Source: Pezicula radicicola (lineage: Eukaryota; Ascomycota; Leotiomycetes; Helotiales; Dermateaceae). From it: a stretch of 64,000 bases of DNA. Below the pieces are notes generated by a model. It was not told the DNA's origin and did not search any database. It saw nothing but the letters and a program-made list of their open reading frames with translations. Shown one piece after another: positions 10,521 to 22,228 of this stretch. How positions within the stretch are numbered: position 1 is the stretch's first letter; each line of letters opens with the position of its first letter. Position numbers and translations under genes: made by a program. The stretch covers positions 516,702 to 580,701 of the forward strand of contig PDUO01000013.1 in the NCBI GenBank assembly GCA_003008705.1, in the 5' to 3' direction.

Positions 10521-11490
10521 ACTTGGAAGTATTGGGGTTTCTGCCACATTCTTCTCGTAATTCATGCTCAACATCAGTCCCTATCCTGTTATTACTGCGG
10601 ATCATCCTTTTTTAAGTTCGAAAACATTGCTGATGATCTAGAATATATTTACTTTGTTTGTTGGGAGTTTAGATAGATTGAGAAGATAACTTTCAGCTTT
10701 GGGAAGAAGTGGGAGGTCTACTCATATGCTTGCTTTGCAGAAGCACTCACCACCAATCGCGGATCAAGCTCGCGTAATTTAGTTGCGACCATTGCCCAAT
10801 TTTGGTGCTGATCCTTATTCTGCGTTGTTACAGAATAAAATAGGGGATAATAAATATGAATTGACAAAGTTCAAGAGCAATAGCCTTAAACACTTTTCCC
10901 CCGAGGCAGGTGATTTAATCATGCGAATCCTTCTGTCTTTCATTAAAGTCACTTCCTCGTCTAGTTCGTCCAATTTACGCTGACATAAGACATTATCCCA
11001 TCAAAGTTTTAATACTTGGAGTTTGCAGAAGAGTACAGCTGTTTGTCTGGAATATTTTGGCAACCAGTCTCTTCGAGCTTTTTTGTAATGCGTACACATA
11101 GTAATGTTGCTTCCCTAAGGTCTGGATCGAAAGGTAGTGAGACCTCGCTTCTTTAGAGATTGAACCTCAAGTTTGCCAGAACTTTGAGAAAATGGGGAAA
11201 GTGAAATACAGGAATAGGGGTGAAATTTATCAAATGGCCAAGAAGTTTTCCAAGAGAAAATATAAGACTAGCCTAGCGATGAGGAAAACTTGAGTGAAGT
11301 ATAAAGCGCTCGAAAGTGTTTCATAAGAAGGATAAATATGATTTGGAAAGGGCTCGAATACGCAAGCTACGATGGTCATGATCTTCATACTCAAATATTA
11401 CCGAGGACGCGAAACATAATCTGGGTATCTTCATTCTCATCTAGAATCGTATCTTCATCAGGCAGAGCCTACACAGTATTCGTAGCTACC
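10521..11490. other. intergenic, nothing recognised
   Basis: No gene supported. Short hydrophobic frames at 10345-10605 (minus) overlap the expected N-terminal region of the UstYa relic and may be its frameshifted start. Confidence 0.45.
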
Positions 11491-14400
11491 TCATGGCATT
11501 TCCTTCCGCACGCCCAGTCTTTGATATCCCGCTAGCACATCCTTGTCAACGTTGACAGCCCATGCCTCTTGGAATTGTGCACTCCCACCACATGTATTTA
11601 CTACCTGTTCTAGTCTTTCCCTGACGAAATTCCATGTATTTATCCGGTGCACAGGATCATTTCCAGCTAGCAATCGTTTTCGCACATCTTCTGGTCCCTC
11701 CCATTCGTTGCCATCGTTGTTTTCCCAAATAAGATTGTCCCCCTCAGAGTCATCACGACCTTCCATCATCTCACTGATAACAGCTGTCCACATTGCAAAA
11801 TAGTCTTGCAGCCTCTCAAGAATAACAGGGGTCATCGGTGGCAGAAGCTCCAGAAGTCGAGTCAATGCTAAACACGACAGCTTCTGCCGTTCAATGTTTG
11901 CCATGCTATCAAAGTGGCGGAACCATTCTGTACTAAGCCAACTCCAGACCTCATTGGGGTTGCCCACCGAGGCCATCATTGTCGCGAATACGGTGGGGTC
12001 AGCAAGAGTAATGCGGGCTAGAATGGTAAAATAGTCGGTTTCAACAACATCGTCAAGTTTGGGGTATTTCCTGTTTGGTCCGGCAGTCTGATGGGCTTCC
12101 CAAGCATCCCGAAGACCCTCGAAGACTTTCTCTATATAGCCTGTTTCGTGCAAATCTTTCGCAATTTGGGTAACGCCATTGCTTCCGCCTAGAGATTCGG
12201 CTGCACGGATCATGTTTTCCACGATGGTTGTGACAAGGCCGGCCAGATCTCTCTTTTGAACCCCAAGAAGTTCCTTCATGTAAGAAAGGATTCTCAATCT
12301 GACTGTATCTCCGAGCATGACGTCTGGTGCGAGTAAAATGTATGATTCGATGATATTAAGAACAATGCGTAGGTTGTCTGAACCCAATTCGAGTAATGGG
12401 AAAGCATTCTCGGCAAGCGCAAGGACATCCTGATTTGCTGGAGCCGGTGTTTGACTGAGAATAGCGGTCCAAAGATCCAGTGCTTCTTCCATCAAATACA
12501 CTTGCATCTCAGAGCCAGGCTCCACAGCTCGTTGAATAAGTGGCAATATCATCGAGTGGTAACGCTGAGCCTGCTCCTTCATAGACCCAACTAGGGTGGA
12601 CAAGAGCGTTAAGATGGCTTGTTTCATCAGATGCTCCTCACCGGAAGCCTCCCATAAACCAGGCAGTAGAGAGACAATCTGATCAGCGAAAGGAGAAATA
12701 TGCTGTTCTAACCGTACGGCAATGATTCTAATAGTGTCGAGGATCGCCATTTTCGTCTCCGTATTTTCTACTTCCTCAATGAGAGCCATTGTCCGACCGA
12801 GTATTTCTGGGGCGTAAGGAAGGAAAGAGTCCGGTGAAAACGCAAAATCATCCACGACAGCCTTGAATTGTCGTGCTGCTGTCACTCGAACGACATAGTC
12901 ATTGGTTTCGTCCTCTTTCTTCAATAGATGCTGAAATATCTGATACACAAGGGGCCTATTGACTTCGGAGACTTTGATTGTGATCCATTGGCTAATTAGA
13001 ATTGCAATTCTTCGACGCAACACCTTGTAGCCTGGTCCTGTCTGCTGTATATCATTGACGAGCGTTGATGTCAGGAAACCATCAAAGTCAAAGTTTTGAA
13101 AGACGACTGATGCAGAAAGACCCATGGCAGTGTACACGGCATCTTTCGTCACCACGCTACTTCCCTGAGTACCCGCAACAGATTGGAAGAAACCTAGAAG
13201 AGGCTCTACGAGAAGATGTTTGAAGTTGATCACGAGGTCCATGAACAGTTTTTCCGAACAAGGACGGACTTCAAACTCCCATGTATCACCACCGCCCTCC
13301 TCCCTGATCTCCCACTCGTCTTCATCTTCCTCCCACGCTTGAAGATCAACTTGACGAAACACGAAGAACTTTGTCACTATCACATTGGCCATCTCAGCGA
13401 CCAATTCGTTAGTAAGTAATTGGGTCTTGAGGAAATTAATTGCCTGATTTTGCTCTTCTTTGACTTCTGGCGATCGATATTTAAACGATTGGGTAGGGCT
13501 AAACGCCATCTTCATACAAGCTCGTAAGAGAATGAGGCCCTTGAGGCATAGTTTCTCCATGACTGGTCTTTCGTTCTTCATGTGGTCGTCATGTGTAAGT
13601 GCCTTAGCACTAAAATCCTGGGTCGCAGACCCGTACGACTCGCCGAACTTGGATACTAGACCCCAGTACGCTCGTACCAGTTCAAGGGAGTTCGGGAGCA
13701 ATGCAAATGCAGCAGGATGCGTTGACGACATTTGGACATGCAACTTTGTGAATTGGACAAGATGTTTTTCCACGAGTGTTCTGGCAGACGACTCGGCAGC
13801 GAGCAATGGCGGATCAGCAGTTATCATGCTTAAGAATTGACCAAATTGCTGCTGAGATAACTGCCAAAGATCTTGGACATCCTTATTATGATTCGGATAC
13901 TCGTAGCCAACAATGAGGAGCCGGCGCAGAATCTTGATCGCAGACAAGCTGTTCTCCATGGCATCCATTGCACCACCTTCATCATCACCGCCACCGCCAA
14001 TAAAACCTAACCACTGAGCAGTTTTCTGGGTGTAGATAGTGCTAAGTAAGAATACGATCTCTGGCGTGACAGACTGGAGACTAGTTTGAGATTTTCGCAA
14101 CCTAGCTGTAGCCAACTCCTTAACAATCTGGAGCAGCATCAGTAGACCCCTTCGCAGATGTAGGGGATTTGATTCGTTTGCAGCCCGCAAGATTTTGATG
14201 AGATCGGTAAGGACATCCGGCCATTCTAATGGGTAGTCAATGCGAACAACTTTGGACACAACCAGGGCGTTCTGCAAAGCCAGATTTGTTTCGGCCTCTC
14301 CAATACCACCCTCGAGCAGTCGACCGCGTATCTCGGCCTTCTCCTCTGGATTGATTGCATTTGGAGCTGTCTTTCTCCAATACTTGTCGATGCCATTCTT

Positions 14401-14685
14401 CAATTGTATAACCGCAAGGTATCGTATCTCCGAAGGTAAAGATTTATCGAGGTATACTGCCTGGGAGGGGAGCGTTAGTTTCGCGTGAGCCGAAAGAGAG
14501 ATAGGGATGTCTATCCGCACCTGCAGCAAAGTGTAATAGCCCCGCTGTGTCTCCCATGCCTGGAGTTGCTGGGTTCCGGTTTGTATGGAGAGTTGTTGTG
14601 AAGAGGCGGCAGATTGAAGAGTCAAATAGACCTGTTGCGGTGTGAGAGGGTTCGCCTCACCGGGAACCTCAATAGCATAGGCCAT
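11491..14685 (-). CDS. KAP120: Importin-11/Kap120-type karyopherin-beta
   Basis: Two exons, 14685-14521 and 14460-11491. The 60-base intron at 14461-14520 is in frame, so it looks like coding sequence, but it starts GTGCGG, has a CTAAC branch and ends CCCAG. Removing it joins GYYTLLQ directly to AVYLDKSLPSEIRYLAVIQL, as expected for the importin-beta N-terminal domain. The product is 1044 residues of all-helical HEAT repeats, near the usual length of Kap120/importin-11. The N-terminal helix pair around LDKSLPSEIRYLAVIQLKNG and DKYWRKTAP is the Ran-binding IBN region. The family imports ribosomal and ribosome-assembly cargo through nuclear pores. I chose ATG 14685 (MAYAIEVPGE) over the in-frame ATG at 14727 because the extra 14 residues look non-conserved. 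Confidence 0.88.
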   Translation of the reverse strand: MAYAIEVPGEANPLTPQQVYLTLQSAASSQQLSIQTGTQQLQAWETQRGYYTLLQVRIDIPISLSAHAKLTLPSQAVYLDKSLPSEIRYLAVIQLKNGIDKYWRKTAPNAINPEEKAEIRGRLLEGGIGEAETNLALQNALVVSKVVRIDYPLEWPDVLTDLIKILRAANESNPLHLRRGLLMLLQIVKELATARLRKSQTSLQSVTPEIVFLLSTIYTQKTAQWLGFIGGGGDDEGGAMDAMENSLSAIKILRRLLIVGYEYPNHNKDVQDLWQLSQQQFGQFLSMITADPPLLAAESSARTLVEKHLVQFTKLHVQMSSTHPAAFALLPNSLELVRAYWGLVSKFGESYGSATQDFSAKALTHDDHMKNERPVMEKLCLKGLILLRACMKMAFSPTQSFKYRSPEVKEEQNQAINFLKTQLLTNELVAEMANVIVTKFFVFRQVDLQAWEEDEDEWEIREEGGGDTWEFEVRPCSEKLFMDLVINFKHLLVEPLLGFFQSVAGTQGSSVVTKDAVYTAMGLSASVVFQNFDFDGFLTSTLVNDIQQTGPGYKVLRRRIAILISQWITIKVSEVNRPLVYQIFQHLLKKEDETNDYVVRVTAARQFKAVVDDFAFSPDSFLPYAPEILGRTMALIEEVENTETKMAILDTIRIIAVRLEQHISPFADQIVSLLPGLWEASGEEHLMKQAILTLLSTLVGSMKEQAQRYHSMILPLIQRAVEPGSEMQVYLMEEALDLWTAILSQTPAPANQDVLALAENAFPLLELGSDNLRIVLNIIESYILLAPDVMLGDTVRLRILSYMKELLGVQKRDLAGLVTTIVENMIRAAESLGGSNGVTQIAKDLHETGYIEKVFEGLRDAWEAHQTAGPNRKYPKLDDVVETDYFTILARITLADPTVFATMMASVGNPNEVWSWLSTEWFRHFDSMANIERQKLSCLALTRLLELLPPMTPVILERLQDYFAMWTAVISEMMEGRDDSEGDNLIWENNDGNEWEGPEDVRKRLLAGNDPVHRINTWNFVRERLEQVVNTCGGSAQFQEAWAVNVDKDVLAGYQRLGVRKEMP
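14461..14520 (-). other. 60-nt in-frame intron of KAP120
   Basis: It is a multiple of three and lacks a stop codon, so retention would insert 20 residues (starting VRIDIPISLS) without truncation. Donor GTGCGG, branch ACTAAC and acceptor CCCAG are all visible. Confidence 0.75.
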
Positions 14686-15052
14686 GACGCGTATGGCGCG
14701 TGTAGGTCTACTCTCTGTCAGTGTCAATATGCTGGAAGTTGTCTTTTAAGAAAACGCCGAGGTGGTTTGTTGTCGACGATTTTGTGGATGTGGTGGGGTG
14801 AAAGAGGAGGAGAATTAGCGGGGCGGGGCAGGGCGGGGGCGGCGGGAATCCTTGGCTGTTGTGGGACCTTGATTTTCCAAGCTCCATCTCCATGTTCCCA
14901 TGAAATGTCCCCATCAATGTCAAAAATGCGGGGGATCCTGATTCCTTCCTTCTCCTTCTCTCGTGGAATTAAATCCAAGTCTTCTTCATTCAAATCTTAA
15001 GATAGCTTCACATTCAAAAACAATCCATCCACATATCATAAACCGAATAGCA

Positions 15053-16209
15053 ATGGTCCATCCAACCACCAATAAGAAACTCACTTATAGGGAGCCGGCA
15101 AGTGATCTGGACCTGGTCGAACAGGAGATTCCACCACTCGCTGCTAGTGAGATCCTCATCAAAGTCCATGCTGCATCTATAAATCCCATGGACACACAGC
15201 TATGGAGATCTCAATTGACTGGTGTAGTCAAGGTTGCTGACGGAAAAGGCATGGGACGTGACTTCTCCGGCACGGTTGTTGAGGTTGGCAGTGAAGTTGA
15301 AAACTGGGCTGAGGGAGATGATATATTTGGGCTGTACCTTCAAGCTCTGGGCAACGGAACTTTCAGCCAATACATATCATTGAATCCAGCCTCAGAGCCA
15401 GTGGCCAAGAAGCCCAATTGCCTCACCCATGAAGCGGCTGCTTCCATCCCTTTAGTTGCACTGACAGCATTTGCCTGCCTTGATTGGCTTCCCACACCAA
15501 CGACATCTCAAAGGAGGGTGATTGTCAGAGGCGCTTCAGGAGGTACTGGATCGTCGGTTGTGCAGCGTATGTATCTTCCTGTCCCTAACAATCTTGTATG
15601 TGATTGACCAAATTATGTCCACCAGTGGCAAAAGTTGCTTTTAACTGTCACGTTACTGCCATCTGTTCGGGCAAGAATTCAGAGTATGTGAGGAAATTGG
15701 GCGCCGACGAAATCATCGACTATAGTACTCAGTCTGTGCTCGATACATTATCGCAAAACAGCGCGCCACAAAAGTTCGATCTGTTAGTGGATTGTGTCGG
15801 AGGAACTGAACTAATAGGTCCACATGCAAGTCCAAACTATACTCCACCCTCATTGCAAAAGGCTAATGCCATCTAGACTCAACTACTGCACTCAAAAGGA
15901 GCATATGTAACCATAGTCGGCGACAAAACATCCGTCAAGACGCTTGGAGGCCCAATAACCTACATAACTACACCATCCATGATACTCCGCTACATCAAAG
16001 GTTATATCTGGGGCCCTCGATACGCATGTGTTTCATTATATATGCAATCTAGTTTGTTAACACAAGTAGTTGGTTTAGCAGAGCGGGGAGAGCTTCAAAT
16101 CGAGATCCAAGAGGTCATTAAAGATACTTTCGAAGGAGGATGGAAGCGAGCTGTTGAGCTTATTGAAAGTGCACGCGTAAGAGGGAAAGTAGTACTCCTG
16201 ATTCCGTAA
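15053..16209 (+). CDS. Medium-chain (quinone-type) oxidoreductase, zinc-independent
   Basis: Three exons: 15053-15566, 15626-15825 and 15877-16209, giving 348 residues. Intron 1 is GT-AG (GTATGT...ACCAG). Intron 2 (15826-15876) uses a GC donor (GCAAGT) and a CTAAT branch; only this choice restores GGTELIGPH followed by TQLLHSKGAYVTIVG. The N-terminal GroES-like half has PMDTQLWRSQL and GMGRDFSGTVVEVGSEV. The Rossmann half has RGASGGTGSSVVQLAKV (nucleotide-binding GxxGGxG) and LGADEIIDYS. The C-terminus RVRGKVVLLIP is typical of RTN4IP1/quinone-oxidoreductase-like MDR enzymes, which use NADPH and no catalytic zinc. Substrate unknown. It starts about 370 bases from the divergent KAP120 start, so the two share a promoter region. 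Confidence 0.85.
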
Positions 16210-17000
16210 CTGCCGGTCTCTTAATAACACGCAATCCTCGACCGCTTCTCAAACTTTTATCGGTTTCATGTGGAGCCAAGGATTTTCATCAATGTAGTTG
16301 GGCTTCGGGCTTCGGGTATTGCTTCTCTTTGGTTACGGCTATCTCGAAATGGCGGGTATTGCTCGTGTATCATTTATTGCTGCAGTGTGATCAACCGCAT
16401 GTGAGGAGTGAACAATCTGTTGTCCGAGGGCAGAATACCCAATAAGGGGATCGCGTTGTACAAAATAGGCAAAGGTTGTGGTTTATAAGTCAAGATTTGG
16501 TGGAGTCGTTTCTGAGGAGATGCTTGCCAAGGACCAGAGACGGCGAGGTTGAAAATTTCAGTGGTGTTATGCAGCATAAGTCACTTTGCTCAAAACCATT
16601 TGATCGGGCTTCTTTCCTGAAAGTCTCAACTTTGTTCTGGAAGACTTGTTATTAAGTGAAACGATTGTCCCCAGAGACCACAGCCAAGAGAAGCACAACG
16701 ATATCATCGATTTTACTTCCAAGAAGTTGGAGGGATTTAAAAGTTCCTCTATCTGTATCTAGTGAGTTGAAAGTACTACATAAATTAATGGATATAGGTC
16801 ACAACCAATAGCTGGAGCAGAAGCTTTCATGTTAGTTACTTCAGCTACATTTCATATCTAATTCTTTGTTCGCCCAACGCCAATCCAGAGCCAACTAAAC
16901 ACCATACCAACTCAATACAAATAAATAACTCCAACACCAAAATCTCTCCATTTTCAACAAACCTAGATACCACTTCCCTCCAACATTTAAAGCACCAAAT
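16210..17000. other. convergent intergenic region
   Basis: 790 bases between convergent genes; no gene supported. The part next to 17001 is AC-rich, consistent with the 3' UTR of the regulator. Confidence 0.5.
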
Positions 17001-19499
17001 CTACGCTTGGCCTATCGACTGCTGCTGCGCCATCCCATTCCAAATATTGAAATACTCCAAATCATCCAACTCTTCAAAAGCCAACGGCGTTCCAGACGAC
17101 TGGCCTGCTTCATCAACGCCACCAATGCCACCGAAGGTAAAGCGACCTCCTCCACCACTCCCACCGCCAACACACTCCTCAGCCGGCATACTCAAATTAC
17201 TACGCGAAGCCGCCAGACCTCCGAATACACCTCTAGCAATCTCCTTGGTCTCCCGTTCAGTCCTCCGACTAGTCTGCCACACCTCACCAAAAGCTTTTAA
17301 ACACCCTAATCCCAATCGAATCCTATCTCTAGTGGCATTCCATTCAACGCCTTGCAAAACATAACAACAAGCTGATAACTGAGCAAGGATACTGAGGGTT
17401 ATGGTGCAGAGACCGAGGGGCGAGTGGAAGAGGATGGGTGAAGGGAGTGCATACAGGGAGATGGCGGCGTCGGCTGCGTCGAGGGTCTTTTTGGTGTGCA
17501 TCCAATAGGTTTGCGAGTCTTGGGTTGAGATGGTGCGTTTTGGAGGTGGGGGTGCGCAAAAGGATATTTGCTGTGGGTGTTAGGATGGGATTAAGTTGAT
17601 GGAGTGAAGACTAACTTACCTCAATTGGCGAGTGGTAAAGACGAGAGAGAGGACGGTGAAGGTACACTTGGAGACTGCTATGATCAGTATTTCCATTATC
17701 GAAGGGAGTACACTACAGCTTTAGAGAGGAAAGGAGGGTGCTTACCATTGAACTAGGCCATGCGCATGAAAAAGGAGCTCATCGACCTCCTCATTCTTGT
17801 CAACGATTCCTCGCTTTTCTGGCGGCAAGTGAAGCTGCCAGTTTACCAGCATAGCGTCAGCATTAGCCACAGCGAGTTCAAGTTCAGCGCCGCGCAGATT
17901 GTCTAAAAAGAGCATCGCTCCCGTAATTCGTGTCAAGTCTATTAGGTATGTAAATGAGGAGAATACTGGCGTTTCGTCCTCAAAATCACGCGCGTCATAT
18001 TCTTGCAGGGTACGAGGATGTGGAATGATCTGTTTGGTAGCTTGTTAATTGTATACTTTTTCTGAAGTTCGGATCGTTGCTTTCTTACTCCTTCATAGTC
18101 GTATTCTTCACATGGAAGCTCGACATCGGTCTGCACCGTGTACAGCCTATGCCTCGTCAGTCGATACACCAAGAGGTAAGAAGAGCAGATTCTTCTGATT
18201 TATGGCTTACATGAAAGTAGGAGCCCGTCGAATCGTTGCAAAAGCACCATCGGTATTATAACAACCCCAATATGTTCTTCTCCAGCACTCAGCCAGAACA
18301 GGGTCGCTTTCCATATGGGCAAACGTCCTGGAGTTCAGTCCAATTTCAAGGGCTAGATATATCGCTCTATCAAGAGTAAGGCGCGCATGATCCATCTCAT
18401 CTCCAGCGTGGAGTGCAATGGCTGTGATAAGCAACGTTTGAACAGTGAAGCCATTAGGAGGTAAATTTGGCATTTCTATCTGTTGTAAAGCACTTTCCCG
18501 GAAACCCGAGGAAGAGATCTCAGGAGCATAGACCGAACCAATCCATCGCATCGCTGGAAGCAAATTTTTCAAAGATTCTGGATCGGATTCGAGTCGACTC
18601 ATGAAATAATGGCGAGGTAATAGAAAAGGATGCGACTTGTGGAAGAATCTGCACCTCTATCAGCGACATTGCCTCGAAGATGCATATTTGATTCTTACGT
18701 ATAGTAAAGGTCGAGTAATCTTCTCGTGCTCGTAGGTCTATTACTTAATCTAGAAGACTGGCTTCCTGGACTGGCTGAACCTTCTGATGACGGTCCAGTG
18801 TAGGACTCGCTGGAAGCGCCAACAGTAGGGTTTGGACGACGGTAAGAAGAACTTATGTTTCCTGTGCTGCTTGGATTACGATGTAGTGCTTCTCGCATTG
18901 CTGCCCTTTTTTGCGGAGCATTTCGATCTCTCAGTCCTCGTCTGGACTTTGCATAAAAACAAGGCTTGCCATCATCTTGACATCTTGCACAGGCTCTGGG
19001 ACAGGTTAGGACAGGTCTAGGAAACGACTCGAAACAGAACAACTCACGGAGTTTCAGCACCGCACTGTCCAGGACTTTGATATTAGCATTGATACCTTCA
19101 GAAAGTTTTAAAGAGGGGCCTGAGATATGAGTGGTTTGGGACTAGAGACACAAATTTTCGATACTTAAAACCATCTCGAAGGCAAGCTGCCGAACCTGGA
19201 AACAGTATTCACAGGGGAAAATGGAAACAGATTTACGAACTTTTACATGCCTGCTGCGACACTACGAATTATTAGCCCATGATTGGTACCGTCGGGGTGA
19301 TACTCACCGGTACACAAGCCAACGAGACCCTGATTCCTCCACGTATTCCTGAGTCCTGACTTTGAGCTGTCGAAGGAGCTTGCCCAGCTTCGCCCTGGTT
19401 CACACTAGGAGATCTCATAGTCGGCGCAAAGTCGAAGAACATTTGCACATTATTCTCATTATCCTGCGGCGATGACCTCCTTAATTCCGAACTTTCCAT
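17001..19499 (-). CDS. Zn2Cys6 fungal transcription factor, nine exons
   Basis: Exons: 19499-19308, 19261-19241, 19064-19048, 18995-18699, 18648-18211, 18146-18089, 18029-17746, 17677-17620 and 17570-17001. All introns are GT-AG with consistent phase, giving 644 residues. The zinc cluster is spelled CX2CX6CX6CX2CX6C (ACVPCRSRHVKC, then CGAETPACARCQ and PCFYAK) and is split over four exons, two of them only 21 and 17 bases long. The middle homology region follows: LLDLYYTFFHKSHPFLLPR, ECWRRTYWGCYNTDG and LVQCSLQVYLHRPLSRLYH. A Gly-rich stretch lies near the C-terminus (GGGSGGGGRFTFGG). DNA-binding nuclear regulator; target pathway not recognisable. ATG 19499 is the first Met before the cluster in the only open frame. 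Intron 2 is a candidate introner (19065-19240). Confidence 0.85.
19065..19240 (-). repeat. Introner-like intron, copy 1 (in Zn2Cys6 gene)
   Basis: A 176-base intron between the Lys and Cys codons of the zinc cluster (phase 0). It begins GTTCGTAAATC and ends with an ATGCTAATATC...AAGTCCT...CAG block. Both ends, and an inner stretch (AGAT-GGTTT...TTTGTGTCT), resemble the introns at 28864-29019 and 62094-62260. It is the most divergent of the three copies and lies in the sense orientation. Confidence 0.6.
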
Positions 19500-22035
19500 T
19501 CCAGTACCTTCAGGGGAGCAAAGCGATCGTTTACTAGACAATTAACAGACAAGATTTGAAAAGTGATTTGTAATCCTCGGATGAATATATCAAAAACAAA
19601 GAAACGACTTCTGAAATACAAAGGGTAAGGAGATGACTTTTATGGCTAGAAGGCAATCTAGTTAGTGTTGGGGCAATCACCCAAAATCTCGTGCACGTAT
19701 GTCTCGACTCGACCATGAGTACGTATATTAATACACCCTTCAAATACTAGCCATAACTCGTAGCATTTTATGGGTTGGGGTAGCCCTGCTCCCGCTAAAG
19801 TCAGCATTTTCCAAAACTGGAAATGGTGGGCAAAATATTAGTGCTTGTAGGTAATCAGAGTTTCTATTCTTAAGAAGGCAGAGCTTCTAACGAACCTCTT
19901 GTGGAATCATGGAATGTCCAGCGCAAAGACGCGCTCGCTTACCTCTGGAGCCTTCGATTTGCTCTTATATTTGCTATTTGGAGACTAGCTTCGGTGATTA
20001 ATCAGCTGGGTCTATTACTTGCCTTAAGGCCGTATTTGCTTCTCCCAGTGCGGAGGAGTTACAGACAAGAAATGATCGGTGTAGATTGGTTGAGTTCAAG
20101 ATTGAAGTTCTGCAAGGCTGATATCATATCCTATCCACATCCAATTCTACTGTCTTATTTCATCCCAATATCTTTCTTTTGTTCGCAGTCCCTAGTTACC
20201 GTACTACATTTTAGCGTGCTGATTTGGATTGAGATTACAAAGGACATCCTGAGGCCCCGAGCAGAAAGACGTAAGAGACGCTTTGGACCAAACCCCGCGC
20301 ATTGATCAGATCCCGATAACGACCGGAATCTAAGCGACTGGCCCTGTTATAAGGCTTAGAACGTGGAATCGTGTCACCATTAAATTGTCAGCCGGGTGCA
20401 TGAGCGGACAACCATGATTTTGCCTTGTACAAGTACAACATTGTTTTCAAGACCCTTCATTCTGATTGCAGGTCCGTAATCACTTGCCCAGGATGCTTCG
20501 CCAACAAGACACATTATACACATGCCGCATCACTTATTCCCAGGTCATTTCCGCGGACGAGTAATAACTAGCTGAATACCTGTCGTGAAGTTCTTGAAAC
20601 AGCCTCTGTATCTTCAAGCTGGATAACATCAAAGGACGAGCAAAGAAAGGTAAGTGTCTCCAGTAGGCTCTAAAACGGTATGATTTCCCCTAGTTACTAC
20701 CTAGATCAATATTAAAATAGAAAAATATAATTAGGAGTCCAGAATTAACTCTATGTACCACCATTGACGTGATCGATCTAGCAGCCGCAACGCCAATTTG
20801 TGATCCTCTAAGGCGCCTTCACTAGATTGAATGACCCAACCACCAGGTAGATACTAGTGGTTTTCATGCGAACAAATCTCTAATACGTCCAAGGAGAACA
20901 GAATTTTCAGGCAACGATATTACCACAAATGAAACTGAATCCCAGTAGTAATAGGGGGAAAAAAGAACTTCACCAATTCTTGTCTCTACCCATTCAGAGG
21001 CCATAGAGAGGGTGCATTTCAAATACCATACGAAGTGCATTCTAGACTCCTGATTAATTATGCTCATAATTTAATAATAAGTTCGCAAACTGCATGGAAG
21101 AGTTGGGGTACCAGTACCAACTGCAGCCGGAAAGATGCATCCGCCGTTGGGCATGTCCTTCAAAACGGCTGTGTTTAGCGGGGCAAAAGAATTAGAGAAG
21201 AGAACTTAGACCGCCTGAAAATGCCTGCAACGGCAGATGGGTCTGAAAGAATTGGACTGGAGTCCCTGAATTACGGCGGAAGAGCGGTCAATAATACATA
21301 CACTGGTGGTATATATGACACTGGGAGTAAATCGGACTCGTCGGGGCGAGAATAGCGTGCGGTAAGATGCTTACTCACTGGGCCAGTCAGTCCACTGGAA
21401 TCATTATCATTGCCATCATAACGGCATTGTTCTTGGTAATGACCTCAGCTGCTGCTGCAAGTCGCTGATGGTCTCTGGAGTCCAAGCCATCGTGCGCACG
21501 CGTGCGGACGCGTGCGGACATTCCTAGATCGGCACATCCGAAGGCTGAGGCGACGCTGAGTCCAATGAGAGGTATAAAAGGTAAGCTACACTTGGCTCAG
21601 TCAGCGTAGCCTTGTGTCTTGTGGATGTGAGGATGTGAGGGAGGATGGCAACTTGGCTGATGAATGGCTGAATATCTGAGACATACGGTACAGCAGTCTG
21701 GAGGATTACACGAAAGCTGCATCGTCAGCCACCAAAGCCAACAGCGGCAACGCTAAACCTTCTCGTACGAAGTCCACCACTCCCTGCTTTATGCTTAAAA
21801 TTCTGTCTACCGTGGGGTCCAAACTGGAACGTCATAAAGAAGGTAGAGGCACTGGAGGTGTGTACGTAGCTCCTGAAGTGAGTCTCTGGATGAAATGTCA
21901 AAAATAAGGACGAAAAGAGGCTGAAATATCAGCTGGCCTATCATACGTCCGTAGGTAAGGGGGTGCCTAGGTACTGACTGTACTGTGGGGTGGTATCTGG
22001 TAGGCTCACCCTAACCCTAGTACTGTAACTAGGTA
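19500..22035. other. 2.5-kb intergenic region upstream of transposon
   Basis: No gene I can support. A hydrophobic 134-codon frame at 19901-20305 has no recognised domain. Near 21480-21515 there is a short GC-rich tandem (GCGGACGCGT twice). A CCAAT at about 21562 and a TATAAAAG at about 21573 look like a core promoter without a clear gene behind it; see findings. Confidence 0.4.
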
Positions 22036-22072
22036 CTATCCCCCCCCCTTATTAATGGTTATTTAGTGGGCT
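22036..22072 (+). repeat. Left terminal inverted repeat
   Basis: 37 bases, CTAT followed by nine C, then TTATTAATGGTTATTTAGTG and GGCT. Matches the reverse complement of 23578-23614 exactly. Confidence 0.9.
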
Positions 22073-22228
22073 TGTGGGTCGGGTAGTACCAGGGTCTATA
22101 GCCAATTAGAATAGTTCCATCTATGCTAGATTTCATAATTTTATACGGGAATTACCATGGTTTTGCATTACGTGTCCTCTTCTATGCCGGCAGAAAAGTA
22201 TACGCCTATAGGCCCATCTGCTTACCCC

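Noticed and set aside
19901..20305. 134-codon hydrophobic plus-strand frame
   Set aside because: It starts with ATG and has possible membrane segments, but there is no recognisable family, and AT-rich noise readily yields hydrophobic frames. Not enough to call a gene.
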